In this document: positions 1 through 14,235 of the stretch, piece by piece | How positions within the stretch are numbered: the stretch's first letter is position 1 | How the letters are laid out: each line of letters starts with the position of its first letter | NCBI RefSeq assembly: GCF_047495875.1 | Contig: NC_092467.1 | Span: forward strand, 17,224,566-17,288,565 | Length of the DNA: 64,000 bases | Reading direction: 5' to 3' | From: Pithys albifrons albifrons | Taxonomy: Eukaryota > Chordata > Aves > Passeriformes > Thamnophilidae | The notes under the pieces: generated by a model | The model's input: the letters and a program-made list of their open reading frames with translations, nothing else | Told to the model about the DNA's origin: nothing | Databases searched by the model: none | Made by a program: the position numbers and the translations under genes

Positions 1-1190
1 TGCCCTCCTCTGCTTGCTTTTTGTAACGTATATATTAACATCAGTTGAAATTGCCTAATCTTTTCTATTATTGAGCAGAAGTTAAAAACTGAGAATCTGT
101 GGCATGTGATGAAAATAACTGCACTGTATATAAGTTATAGTGAGTGCTAGAACTCCAGAGTTGCTTTAAAAACTGTTTTTCATCTTGTAGGAAGTTGAGA
201 GCAAAATACTAGTTAGAACACCCTAATCAGGTATTTATTAACAAAAACTATATTGTGGCAGATTTTTTGCTGGGGTAAAAGGAGAAAGATAAGTTGGGTG
301 GATATGGGATAGTGAATTAACCTGGATAACAACCTGCACTGAAAAAACTAGAGGAGTTTGGAGCACTAACAGATGGGCAAGAGTAGAGCTTGCACTTGTG
401 GAATGCAAACTGAACTGAAATGCTAAAGAAACTGAGGTGGATAGCAGGTACTGTCTATTGTGTATTCTTTCTAGATCTTTGCTTTGGGGAAACCTTTGAA
501 GATTTGTTTTGTCTGACTTCTTTTCTTACAAAAGTGCTCGAGGGTGGTGATTGTCTTTTTCTGCATCCTCATAAAGCCTCAAATGTGTTGGACTGTAGTG
601 ACATGAATGATGAGAAGTATTAGACTTGCTGGTGAGCTGCTTTAGCATGGATTTTCACAGACCCTTCCTTTTGTTAGGGTTTTGAAATAAGGTAGGTCTG
701 TCACTGGTATTCAGTGCCATGTTCCCCTTAATGCCAGGCCCTTGTTCCTGGAATTTATAAGTGGTGAGAATTGCTGGTGAAGTTCACTGAAATTCTCACT
801 GCTGTACATGTGGCTGAAAGTGCTGGTGGAGAGAGAGGTCCAGTCTATTTCCTGGCATGTGTGAGGCTTGGAGAGGAAGAGGAACAGCTTGTCCAGAAAA
901 AAATTCATCTCCAGGTATCTCTCTCTACAATTGTAAGACTGCTGTTGGTTTCCAGTGTTTTACCCGCGCTAGTGAGCACTGAGAGGCATAAGGGAGAGAG
1001 CAAAAGTAGAAATGATACTTGGGAAAAACCATTCATGTTCCTATATAACTGAAATGTCACACTATTTCCAAAAATACTATACAGGTACTGTGATAATTCA
1101 TTTTTAGCAATGTCTTTTAGACACAAAAAGCAACTTGGGAATTTGCCTTCCACTTTTTAGCCCACTGAAGTGGTAGCAGAGGTGAGCAGA

Positions 1191-1207
1191 GATGATGATG
1201 ATGATGA
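1191..1207. repeat. (GAT)n simple repeat
   Basis: Short tandem GAT trinucleotide run of about five and a half units, within the ZNF644 5' intron. No role is suggested. Confidence 0.8.
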
Positions 1208-4200
1208 CTTGTCTAGCAAGGATATATATCAAAAACAAACAAAAAATTTGGGGTATTGTAATGAGAGTTTGTTTTTTTGTAGTAATTGCAGGAGTTTTAT
1301 GTGTATGTGCTCAGTTTGTGTGTTTGACTATATGTTCTTTTAGGTATCTATAAACATTTCTATATAGACAAACAATTAAAAGTTTTAGTATTGTGTTACG
1401 GAACACCATACAAAGTTCCAAGTGAAGGCAGTATTTAGGATAATATAGTGACTTTTAATAAAATTGTGAAGACATCCAGGTTCTGTCTCTTCAGAAGTTC
1501 CCAGCTATGTCCATTAGGAAATTAGAGACATGAATTTATACTTTAGCATAAGAATTACTGCAGTTTCCCAGCAGGACATTTCTTCATGCCATTTGGAGAA
1601 TTAATGATTAGTTAGTTCTTGGGGTTTGGTTTGGTTGGTTTTTGTTGCTTTTTTTCTGTGAAGCCATTTAGAGAAAAGTAGGTTTGTTTGACTTCTGCAA
1701 GGTGATCACTTTGGTATTTAGGATATTGGGTCCTGTTTTAAATTGAGTTCTATTTAATCTATTTCTAATAACTTGGCTTTAGGTCCATCTGGTGAGCTGG
1801 TCCTGAAGGATGCTGATGCATTCTGTTTTCAGAGGATGTATATACAAATGAGGGAGGATTAATTAGTGGTCACTTGTGTTGTGGTTTCCATGATCTTCTT
1901 AAAGTCTTCTTCCAACTTAGTAATATTAATACTAGGACCTGGGGTGCTTTTGTTCAAAGGAATATCTCTGTGATTTCACTTCCATTTTGACAAACAATTT
2001 TATCTTAACTTTCCATCCATTTTTAAGTAATTTTCTGGAATGACATTTTCAGCAGGAAAAAGTGCACTGATTTTTGCATTCTTGAGGTTGTACTTTTTCC
2101 TCATGTTTTCTGTCATTGTAGTTTTATTTGCATTTCTTCCTGTCCTTAAAGGACATCGTAGAATTCAGAAGTGAAAACTGAGCCTGTATGATGTTAAGTG
2201 GCCGATTATTTGAATGCAGAAATATTAAAAATTATCTATACTTTTCCATTCAAAATTCACACTGTTTTTAATAAGACAATCCTATTGGTGTTAAAAAAAC
2301 ACCCCATGCCTCCTTCCCTCTCTCAAAAACCAAACCACTCCAAACCCTGACCAGAAAACAATAAAAAACCCCATCCCAAAACCCCCTTGGCTTTTCCTTA
2401 GTCTTGCCTTAAGTACAAGTCTGAGTATTCTATGACTTGTTATACCTCATAAAAAATCAGACACAACTATCACTCTTTTCCTCTAATTATTGTAAATTCT
2501 AAGTAATTTTCTGAAAGATTTAAATATAGTCAAGGAAGAGCTTTGGTTAGGAGATTCTGAAATCTTAATTTTGGAGAAGTTGACCTGTTCTCTGCTGTAA
2601 CTTCCTTTGCTTTCTGTTTTATTTGTTCTTTGAATTTCTGTACTTTTGTAAATTACTTCTTACATTTGAAGTAATACCTTATGTATTTGTGTACTTTTAT
2701 CAGTTCTGGAGAATCATTCATGGCTATTCTTTTCTCTGAAGCTGTTTAAGGAAGTAGGAACAGAGTAAGTTCTGAGCATTTTTATCAGAATTGCTTTAAT
2801 TTAGTGTACTTCTATATATTGCCCATGAACTTAAGGAAAAGTTACTCTAACTCATTGTATCGATTCAAACCATAAGATTTCACATTCATATATATTCTCT
2901 AAACATTTAAGTGATGATTTATTTTCTTCAGTGTTCCTACCGAAAACAAACACAGAGTGACTGGAGCTAACCATGAAAATCTATCTTTTATGCTGACAGA
3001 ATTCCCAATAATGAGCAAAACTGGTAGCTCTGAGGCCAGTCAGTAGGCAAAGAGTCAGCTGTGTTTATGGGCCCAAAAGTAGGCACAGAACCTTTCTTGA
3101 TGTAGATCACTGAGCTTTTGGGATGTATTAGTCATTGTGGATTTATGAAGCCTTTGCACAAGGTATTCAGGGAGTCATTTTAACTGTGGGTGCCCAAGAC
3201 AAGGGCCAAGTTTCCTATAGCATAGAATATCTCTTGCATTTGTTTTAAGAAGCTTTGTTATTAGTGGAAATAACACAAGCTGTTTACTTGCTAGAAGAAA
3301 GTATTTCTGCCTTGGGTAATGTGACAAACTTACAGGTTTCTTTGCTTCTGTTAGAAAACCCTGTAAATCGTGTCTGTATTCTGAAACAGAGTAATTACGT
3401 GAGTGGCTTCTGCCACCTGTGTATATGTTTTATACTCTTGATTTTATGCAGCCTTAGTCCAGGCAGATCCAGTTCCTTTGTGTGATCCTGCTAATCTGGC
3501 ATAAAGTGTATGAACTAAGCATGTGTGGTTTTTTTAGTTTCAACCAGATGAGGTGTCCAAAGACAGCCAAGGGGCTGGATATGCACAGGTGGAACTAACT
3601 GGTGTGGCATGCTGGAAATACTGAGTTTTAACATTTGCTTTTGTGTGTTTGGGAGAACTAATTCAAGTAGCAACAGAATCTAAGGTTGAAATATTTTGCC
3701 CAATTGATAGCTAAGCAAAAGGAAGTGAGCAATGGAACCACGTCCACAAGCATTTAAAGAGTTCAAAGCTAAAAAGAAAGTTTAATGAAGCCCTAACCTT
3801 ATTTGGGAAAAACTGTTGCTGGAAGAATGGCAGTACTGGAATTCACATTTTTAGGTGATTGTTATGTATGGTTATTCCCTTTGTATGGGAACATTGATTA
3901 TGTCACAACTTAGTCTTATGATAAGGAAGCTGTTTAGGAGTTACCAGTGCTTTTTACAGAGACAAATACTCGAGGAGTGTCAACTCTGTCCTCTGCTGGA
4001 AGGTACTGTCATAAGGATATCAGAATAAAACCTCTGCCACACTCATTCAGCGTTTAGCATAAACCTAACTCCATTTTAAATGTAAGCCCTTACATACGTG
4101 CAAAGGTTTGTGAATACTTAGGAAAATCTAAGTGTACGTGAAATCCTCAGGAAATTTTTGTTAGATTCTACATTTCTGTGGGCACAGAAAATCCGCTTCC

Positions 4201-7200
4201 TCTGAGGCCAGGAACAGGAGATTCCCTCTCCTGCCATGGTCAGGAAATGTCAGAAATGCTGTCTAGACAGACAACAGCAGGCATTAGAGCTCGTGATCCC
4301 AGCATAGCTACCCTGTCAACTGGAACAAACTTGTGAGGAACTGAATTTGGACTTAGGATCCTGTTTTGTAGGGGGTACTTATGTGCTAATACTAGTTTGC
4401 TATTTCCTTCCATTGCTGTTACAAATATTTATGTATTTCACTTTCTGTTAGTGCTCTGCCACCACTGCTTTCTTTCAAACTGTCATGACACAAGAATGGG
4501 AGATTTTTTTAAAAGAGAAGAAAACTGTGTAATTTATCACTAATTTTGAGCTGTAGGATTTTAGGCTCTACCTTTTTTAAAAACTGTGTTGCAGTCTTAA
4601 GAAAGCGTTTCAAGTGTTGTCATTTTTAAGACTGCAGAAATGTAGAGGAGGAGTTCGAAATGAATATATGTATGCTAGTTCTTCTTAGAACGGTTTTGTA
4701 AATGTAGTAAATTCAGATATGTCACTCTACTAAGAAATCACTTTTGGCTCCAGCACCTGCTTTGATTTCCGATATGTGGTCTGGGAAGGGGCTCTCAGTG
4801 GCCCAGGTGATCCTGGGATGGGCTGCGTTCTGAGCACCTGCAGGTGAAAAGGATGAACTGCAGCGCTGCTCTCAAAGTATCCTGCAAACTGGGTGGTGTC
4901 CTAACGCAGGGTTTGGTGGTTAGCGTTTTTTTAAAAAGCAGACTGCCACACTGTTACATTTCCATTAGTGTTAACTGAAATTGTGTCAAGTCCAGCGTTA
5001 GGGAATATTTTTAGGTAAGTGCGTGGACTAAAGCCTGTCTGGAGGGAGGTGTCTGGAGAGCATAGCGAGAGAATCTGCTGAACAGTTTGCTGCCCCTGGG
5101 TGTATACAGAGGCTGCAGGAAGGGCTGTTGGCTTTGGAACAGTGTTAAAGCTGAAAAGAAAATGGCTACCAGAAAATCTTGTTGCTACAGTAACAACATG
5201 GCTTGATTATTAATGTGCTGCTTTAACTACTGTCAGAAATATTCTGTGAGATACTGCTTTTCAACAGAAGTGTCCTTAATGGGAACAGATATTTTAATCC
5301 ATTTAGATTTTAATGGATATCATCAAGTTTCTTGTTTTAGAATGTCAGTCTATTTTCTGGAGAAATTAATTTCTAGTAAATATTTTTAGGACCTCATTAC
5401 TACACCAAGAAGTTGCTTAATGTTTTAAATTTTAATAATAAATGTGTTGTCCTTATAAAACAACTTGCAGGAAAAAACCGCAGTCTAAAGATACTATTTC
5501 GCAAAATAGGTGGAATCTGGTAACATAATTCTGGCTTTCTGAAATGAAACCCTTAATGTTTTTTTCTGCATACCGCAAAGCTTTTTTAAAGATATATTTT
5601 GATTTAAAAATAAATATGCCTGACCTACACCCTGTTTAAAGGTTTATAAGGATCAGATATTATAGTATAGACTGGAGTCTGCTTAAGGAACTATATTTTA
5701 TTTCATAAGGATGTAAGTGTATGCATTGTGTAGTAAAGTCTTTGCAGGTTTTCTACTAATAGAATGCAGTTATGTTGATGAACTTTAGAGTTGTGTATTG
5801 CAGTACATCAGGAAAAGGGTATGTCAAGTTCAGTGAATGTGTTAAGATTAATTGATGCATTTCTGTCTCTACCAGGATTCCAAGGTAGCAGATTGATGGC
5901 AGGTATGGACTGAGACTAAACTGTGTCTGCTCTTCATCAGACTGCCATATGTGTAACATGTCCCATACCTAAAGAAGATCCCGCTGTTTTCTCTACTTTT
6001 TTCAGCTTTTGGAAGGTTTTGGTGAAGTCCTCTGTTGGACTTGCCAACTGAAAAGGCACTGGATTCTTTCAGTGGAAGTGGGACTGATAAACTATTTACA
6101 GGCATATGTGCCAAATACACGCAGAATAAAACTTTGAAGTTCTAGAGAAATGCATCGTATGTAAGACAGATGTTTGAACTGTAGAATGTTGCTGCTTGGT
6201 GGTACACAAAACGTGATGCACTCATTTGATGTACACAACCTTAGCTTGAACTTGTTTTATTCTTATGCTTAGCTGGCCTGCTTCATGTTTTTGTAAAAAT
6301 TCTGTAGTTTTGGAGAAAGGGAAGGATGACACTACAAATGTCTAACACCACTGTGTAGTTTGGTGTTTTAAAAACAAATCTTGAATTAAAGAGACAATTT
6401 GCTTAAAATGAGTGGCCTCAGATGTTTCTAAAAAGCTTGCCTTTTTTTTTCTTTAAAGACACATGATGTATGGTTTTGACTTAAGGCTGTTGGTTCCTTA
6501 GAAAAGCACTGTGATGTATGAAGTGATAAAGCTTTCCTGGTTTGGATTTCGAATTAATTATGTCCAGCTGAGAAATAGGGTGTACAAACTTGCACTAAAC
6601 ATTTGTAAGGAAACATAACCAATTTTTTTATGAGGTAGGCAAGATTACATGTAACTAACTGTTTTCTGGAGTGCTTTTGTGCAGTGCTTGTAGTCAGAAG
6701 GTATGTCACTGTATTTTGAGGTGCTCTGTGTAGAGCTTATACGATGGTACCATGAGGGAATATGTTTATATGACTGAAAATGTACGGGTGTTCATTATAT
6801 GAGTGATATGTGGGTCTGTAGCTTAAACAGGTAGAGAAATTACAAAGAAGGTGAATTATTTCTCTGGGGCTTATTGCTTATGGTAAATCTCATTGGGAAG
6901 AATGTTGTTCCGTTTAGTTGGATATTGAGGGACTGTAAACTTACTTATTAAATATCAGTGATGCTTAGAATGCTACACTTAGTTTTAGCTGAGGAGAGAA
7001 ACTGCATTGATGAGTAACCTTCAGAAACAACATATTAGTATTTTCTTTTAAGACTTTGAAACTCTAAATGTTTTCAGAACTCCCATCTTTAAACTGATGC
7101 TTCAGTTTAGTACTTTTATGTTGCTTTTGTTTATGTATTGGATGTTAGTTATTTACTTACTGGATAATGTAGGCTCAAAGTAAACAGCTCTTAAATTATG

Positions 7201-10129
7201 TTCCTTTCCCCTTACTTCTCTGTAGACTTTTTAGCATCTTTATTGTGTGCCTCTTGTGTACAGCTTTAGATGTTTGCTCCTGATCTGTTCAGTAATGGAG
7301 TGGAAAAGTAACCTTTTCAACCAACATCTTTTGTTAGACCAAACCCCTGACTATCTGGAAACTTTTCCTTCTGATGTCTTTTCTGTTTTTTTTTCTTTAC
7401 AAAATCCAGGTTTTTGAAATAATAATTAAATCTTGTTGTTTGACCTAATTGATGGTATAAGCACAGATTCTTTTTTTTTTCCATTCAGGCTGCTCTCTCA
7501 GTACTTTTTGTCCTTCTGTCATACTCCTATTAATGTTGCATTCAACTACTTGTAATCTTGTTTGGACTGAAACAGCTTCCCAGCCTGAGGTGTGATCAGT
7601 TGTGTTCATTTCCTGCACTGTCACACGTTTCCTTGAAGTGCTTCACCGTCCCATACGGGGTGTTGTCAAAAAGCAAAACTTCTACCAGTAAAAAAATGAG
7701 AGATTTCAACATTTCCACGTAAAAGCCCTACCACAGCTTTGGGAACTGAGCATGTGGCTTTTACTGTGATGAACAGACAAAGGAAGAACAGTAACTTTGA
7801 ACTATTTTTCAGATAACTCAAAATCTGGCAGGAGATTCAAAATGCAGGAGGCAGTCTCCTCTCTTGCAGTCCCTTGCCTCTCGCTTTTGTTCAGTCGCTG
7901 CAGATTCTTTGAAGTCAGAAGCATCTTCAGTAAAAAGACTTAAATTTTGTCTCTTCATGTTATAAGTGTTAAGCTTTGACTTAATTTGACTTCTGGATAA
8001 TTCAAGCTTCAGCAGAGTACCTGTTCTTAAATCACTTTTCATTAACTATTGTAAGAAGAGTAATTAGTATTTTTTCCTTTACAAATTTAATTTTGGTAAA
8101 TTTGATAATGGCATTTATAATTCAGTGTGTTAAACTGCAGTTGGAATTGCATAGATTGAGAAGTTTTGCAAATTATCAAAGTTCATTTTGTGATTTTAGA
8201 AAACCTCATGTTTGAATTCAATTGATTGTTTAATCTACACTGAATGTTTGTTCTTGATATTTGTGAGTACTGAATGGAGATTAAGTTATTTTTATACTTT
8301 TTAAATAGAAATCAAAGACAAATCTTCCACAAACAGAAAGCAGGAACCTACAATCTGTACAGACAAGGTCATTGCTGACTACTTGTTGGGAAACAGTGGT
8401 ATAAGCTTTTCATTAAAGAGCTTTTCAGCTGTATTAAGTGATGTAGGAGACCCTTGTCAGCTAAGTTTTTGCTTTTTCACTTCTCTTCTGAAATTACTTT
8501 ATCCCTGATACTTGTGGGTACAGTTTTGGCTGAAACTTCTGGGTTTCTTGTAATAAACTTTTCTTAACAGTAATCTCTGCTTTCTGCTGGCTGTCTTTTC
8601 TTCCATTGATATTTAGGATTCTTAGAGTTCTGTAAGATTGTAGATGTTTTCAGAGCTGCATCGAGTATTAGAATGAAATTGCTTCCCCACCTCACCCCCC
8701 TCTTTCTCTTTTGAATTTAGCAGATTTTAATGCTAGGTGGCCATATCCTAATAAATGTAGATGCCACTCTATTAACTAATCAAATTTTATAAGCCTTGAA
8801 GTCAGGAGTACAGTTGCAAACCTTTTGCTGTGTTTTTACATCAAGCTGGTAGAATTTACTGTTTAGCCACAGTTTATACCAACAAAAGTAATTTGTATAG
8901 TATAGCCATTCTAGCCTTTGTTTCTTCCTCTTTTCTCCTTCCCACACAAGCATAAACAGCTATAGGAGCAAAAGGTAGTTACTTACTGCATTATGACTAT
9001 CTTTAAAAAGACCCCCAAACACAACGAAACCCTTCAAACAAACCACATGAAAAAGTTCTCTGTGATTTACATTCCTGGCTGTAACTGTTCCAAGAGAAGG
9101 TGATAGTTAAGGATGTCCAAGTGTCTTTTCCCAGATACATGTAGAAATGTCAGTTACTGCAAATCTTAATGTATTTTTTAATTAAAATACCAGCACCTAT
9201 GTTGCTTGAAAATCATATGTGAATTTCAGAGAAAATCACTGGAATTTTGGTATTTTTAGCCTGAAACAAAACTGGTGGAACACTTTCGTGGCTGTGAATT
9301 TTGCATCTCTCTGCTTTGCTTGTCTTGTCTGATAATCTGGGACACAAACAGAAAACCAAGACAGCTGTACATTAAGCTTTTTTTTCATTTTGCAGGTTTG
9401 TTTTATTGTGGAAGTGGATCTTACAGCATAGTGTAAATCAAACAAGCAAAGGTGGGTAGAAGTTTTGTGTTGGCAGTTTTTTCTCACAAAATGCTATAGC
9501 ATATTCTGCTGAACATGCAGGAAAGTAGTCAGTGAAAATTCTCTTGAAATTTGTATCTTGATTACTGTAATTTAATATAGTGTTACTTCTATGAGACCAA
9601 AATAGGAACATTGATAGTAAGATTCAGACTGTTCCCTGTCCCTTCTAATGCTTTCAGTACTTAATGCTCAGAGTTCATGTTCTGTCTCTCCTTAATTTAT
9701 GTGTTAACTACTGGTTTAAATATAGAAATCTCCTTGCAAAGTCTAATATGAGGGTGTTCTTGAAGACTGGTGTCCTCTGAATCCAACTCCAAAGCTTTTC
9801 ACCTTAATGGTGTTTAGCTGTGTATAGTAGGAAAAAGCTGGTCTGTGAGGAGAAAGCCTCTACTCTTGCATATATAACAAGAGAGCAGAAAAATGTGTAG
9901 AAGAATATGTGGAAACAGTATAATGATGTTAGGTCAGTATTGTTATTGCTTGGAGGAGTTCTTGAGGTTCTGACAGTTCTGTAAAAATGACAACTGAATG
10001 GTCAGTAAATCAATGACAATATTACACTTCATTAGGGAACAAAAAAGCCCCTGATGCAGTTACACAAGTCTGTGGTGTCCCATCGTTGCATTGCGTTGCA
10101 GTGTGCATTGCTGTTTGAGTGCTGGTCTA

Positions 10130-10201
10130 GTTCTGTGAATGAAAATAAAACAGCAGAGCTGAAGAAGGTTCAGAGAAGGGCAGCAGGGATGACTGAAAGG
10201 G
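10130..10201 (+). repeat. Possible CR1 LINE scrap, sense orientation
   Basis: The segment around gaagaaggttcagagaaggg, followed by cagcagggatgactgaaagg, resembles the CR1 reverse-transcriptase region that reads 'gag/aag..gtgcagagaagggc(a/c)a(c/a)(a/g)(a/g)gatgat'. The next CR1 block expected after it is not recognisable, so the piece is short and diverged. The resemblance comes from memory of the family and not from an alignment. Confidence 0.4.
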
Positions 10202-11013
10202 GTTTTTTTCAAGAACAACCTGCATTTCCCAGCTGCCTCTCTTGTCTCCACTCATGAGAATAGTGGCTGCAGCATCCTGCAGACTTTTATACAACAAACA
10301 TAACTCCCACAGCTCAGTGCAGACTTATCCTTTTGAGTGAGCTTACATCTTTTTAAAGCAATAACTGAAAATAGGGTTCAATTATTTGCTCAAACACTTT
10401 CTTGTATGCTTATCAGAATGCATTTTCTTATGACTCTGCTAGTGTGCTTTCCATGTAGGTTGTTTTTTTCAATAAATAGTTTGAGCTTTCGTTCTTATAA
10501 TTGCAGATCATTCACTTTCCTAAGGCAAATATGAAAGGTATCATGTCCTGACTTTTGGAAATACAGAAATCTGTCGCTAGTGTAAAACCCACAGATATAA
10601 GAAACTGTTAACAAACAGTGAATATACTTTATTGGGATAGCTAGTATTTGTTCTTAAATTTTCTCATGTACAGACTGTGTCTTCTGAACTCCACAGGAGG
10701 ACCTGTTTGTTTTAAATATGGGGGAAAGTCAGTAAAAAATAAGTGTGATCTCAATGTGTTAACAGTACAATGGGCCACACTTCTGTTTAGCAGGAAAGGT
10801 TGCAAAACCTAGCGGCTTGTGCTGAATTTCCCTGTAATAATGTGTCAAGTGAAGTAACATTTTAAGAATTTTAGATACCGGTTATATAGAGAATTCTGCA
10901 CAGGATAAATTTTGGTATATGGGATTTGTGTTTGGCTCAGACAAGAATCTCATATAATCTTGTTCATATTATCCTGATAACATGAAGTTGAGTTTTCTGC
11001 CACCACTTCTGGT

Positions 11014-11052
11014 GGTTTTTGTGTTGTTTTGTGTTTTGTTTTTGTTTTTTGT
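11014..11052. repeat. T/G-rich low-complexity tract
   Basis: An irregular run of TTTTG/TTTTTTG units on the + strand. On the minus strand it encodes the Lys/Thr-rich end of a 104-residue open frame, which argues against the distal part of that frame being real protein. Confidence 0.7.
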
Positions 11053-13933
11053 AAGTAAAAAGTTAAGCAAAACTCAGTTATTAATGGAGTAACCCACATT
11101 TTTCTGGTAATGTACAGCATGTTATATACGTCTGTGTCTTTTAAAACCTCTGATTTCATATGTTTATCAGCAAGTGTTATAACTTCGTCCAAGTCAACAG
11201 AATTTTTTGGTTTTAATCTGAAAAGGTGAAAGATGGCTTTTCTTGCCTTACCTGGTACTGCCACTTAGGATCTTACTAGCTTTTTAATCCTTGATCACTG
11301 AAAGAACACAGAGGATGATGAGAGTCAGTTTGCTGGTAAGGATGAGTGAATACCACTAATGTAATTACTCTGAGGTTCTAAATTAAATTAGTAAAGGCAG
11401 AGTGTTTGTTTCAGGTAGTCTTTTGATATCTGGTAAAATAGCTTGCTTTAGGAGCTAAAAAGTGTCTCTGCATTAGCAGGAGGTGCAGTCTTATAATTCA
11501 TGATAACATTGAAATTTTTACAGCAAGTGGTTGTCAGCCAAAAAAAATCAAAAATCATGAGAAACTGCTGTATGCGTTTCAGGTCATGTTGGATAAAAAG
11601 AATAACAAGTTTTATTTAATGTAATAGGAAATAAGGTCAACATTGTGCCAAAGTTGAACGATGTGTTATGTTCAAAGATCTGTCCCAATTAAATTGGGTT
11701 AAACTGTTCTTAATGTTGTCTTTAAGAAAGTTGCAGTGTAAATCCATTAAGCAGCATAATGTTATTGCCAGGCAAGTTTCAGTCTGTGATCTGTTGGACT
11801 GATGCTTCACAAGTAGTTCATGCAGGTAACTAACAATATAGTTGAATTAACTTAAGAAATATTCCTGTAAAAATAGTCAAATATAGCTGAGTTCTAAAAT
11901 TTTTTTCCAGTCTGTTTGTGATCTTTACACACTAATGAAAGCAGATTGAGTAGCTTATCCCAATAACAAGCTGGATGTTTTTACCTTAAGAAGTTTTTGC
12001 ATCTGTTACTGAATTAGCTTTTTCCTGAAATTTGGGATTGTGCTGGAAGTAAGACCTCTTTGGCCATGTCTTTGTAGTCACTGGAGGTTTGCATACAGTT
12101 ATGTAAAACCCACAATAAACAAACAAATAAACCCAGATGGTTTATTGCTGTGTATTGGATTTGTATTGGATTGGTTCTTCCAACTGCTCACAAAAGGTGT
12201 CTGAACAAGAAGACTGACTTGCAGGAAAAAAATTTTGTTCTAAATTAAAAATCAGTTTTAGATTTAGATATGAAAAATCTGTGGGTTCTGCTTTGATTAA
12301 TTTTAAATGTCTTTGTGTTAGCACAGCATTGCCTGGTTTTGGCAGCTGCAGGAAACACTTCAGTTCTGTGTGCTCTGCACATGGGGAATAATTAGATTTG
12401 CATACAGAATTTCACCGCCACTTGGTGGCAGTGCCTGGCTTCAAAAGGACTTTTCTGAGCAGATAAGGTGACCGATACTGTAAAACTGGAGGTTAAGGGG
12501 GAGTGGATCAGTTTTAAAATTTCTACAAGTTAGTTATGTGGTTTAGAAATGAAAATACTTTTTATTTAACCTACTAGAAAGATTTGCATTTGTATGTCTC
12601 TATGGAAAATAAGCTATCATGTCTAATACGTAATTTAAGAGTATTGCTTGTGTTAATAGTATTCTCAGAAGATGTGTTTAATGTTCCCCAGTTGAATTAT
12701 TTTAGCATTTACTTCTAGCATTTTGCTTTGATTGAGTAGTTTAGTTCAAGTAATTTTAGAATTTGCTTCATGGTAGTATTCTTTATAATGTTTCATTCTG
12801 CAGTTAAATGGAGGACCACTAAAGCTGCTTTTTTGCCTTTTGAAATGTTCTCTTCATTTTTGCTTTTTTATTTATTCATATAAATTTTAGGAAAAGATTC
12901 TCCAGTAGATTTTTCTGTCAACGAAGCTAGTAGAAGTTTGTGCCCTTACTCATAGTTGTTGCCTCTTTGTTGTGCTGATTCAGCAGTGTTTGGGTTCCAG
13001 CCTTTTAAACTGGGTAATGAAATGGTTGACAAAGTATGAAAGAAGAAACCGGGGGGAGTGGAAGAAGGCAGCAGTTATTTAAATTGGCTTTGCTGCAAAG
13101 AAAAGCATAATTCCAATGGATAGCACTTTAATTTGACAGTGTATGACTCCATTTGAATCTGCTTCCTCTTCTCTGCAAGCCAAAATCTTCTGCAATAGTC
13201 AGCAGGGCTTTAATGTTAGTACTACACCTCAGGTAAGGACTGTAGTGGTGGGACTGAAGTGTGGGAGAGTGCAGATACTTTCCTAAACATGGTCTCTCTG
13301 TGAAATGTTTCGCTTTCCATGACTGGAGATATGACAGAGCTTTGCTAGTGGCAGTGGGTTCTTTGGGGAGGAAGTATTTTTACTGTATTGCCTGAAGAGC
13401 TGACACTGAGAAGGCAGCATCCTTAGGCCCCTCTGAGACCTGACACATCAGGAAGGCATCTAAGAATATGGTGATGTAGAAGAGGGTTTGTCCTGTAAAG
13501 TCTAAAATTGTAGAAATACAAATAGAAAATGTCATGGGACTTAGAAACTTTGTTGATAAATTTGAGGGTGATAATACTACTTTACTTAGTGAGTGATAAT
13601 AGTGTTATATTTATTGACGAAACACTATAAACCAGGATCACTGGAAGAGCGTTAGAAGGGAGAGGGGCAACAAATTATAGTTTTGCTGTCAATATATTGT
13701 ACATAACACAGAGGGAATGTATACCTAATAATTTTTGTGTCATTTTCTTTTATTCTATCAGAATGATAAATTCAAAGCTAGTAGTTGGAAACTTTTTTGA
13801 AGTAAAATACTGTGGTGCTGCCTATATTAATGATATTTTGAAATTGGAAAATTGTGGATAGTGTGAGCACATGGAGCATTCTGAAGAGGACTAAAGTCAG
13901 CAAGAATTTGGATACTGTGTGGCGAAGTGTACT

Positions 13934-14235
13934 AAGATAGAATTACAGAGTAGTTGAACTTTTAAGGGACCTGCAGTGATCTTGTGCAGCCCTAATCTCC
14001 TGCCTATTGATGAGGTTCATCTCACTGGCAGCACAACCTGCTGGTGTATCAGCTGGTTGGCTCAGTTTTGTGTTATCAGGAACCTTGCTGAGGGTTCCTT
14101 CTGCCTCATCATCCTGTTCGTTAGTGGAGATGTGGAACAGTGTGGGACCTGGTCTTGATCCCAGGGTAGTGCTTTATTTCCTGGCCAACTACACTTTGTA
14201 CCACTGGTGACAACCCTTAAGTTTTGGCAGCCTAA
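13934..14235 (-). repeat. Old CR1 LINE fragment, 3' part
   Basis: The left edge (gaattacagagtagttgaac, then a 'tttaagggacc' segment) matches the reverse complement of a CR1 3' end, which normally reads as an agaatca(t/c)agaat tail followed by 'gttggaagggacc'. Further right come 'aaccttgctgagggt', then a 'gatgtggaacagtg.gggacc' block, then 'ccagggtagtgct...ctggcc', then 'taccactggtgacaaccctt'. These are the successive blocks of the CR1 3' coding end read backwards. The element therefore lies on the minus strand, is 5'-truncated and heavily mutated, and sits in the ZNF644 intron. Two short open frames within it are chance products. Confidence 0.8.
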
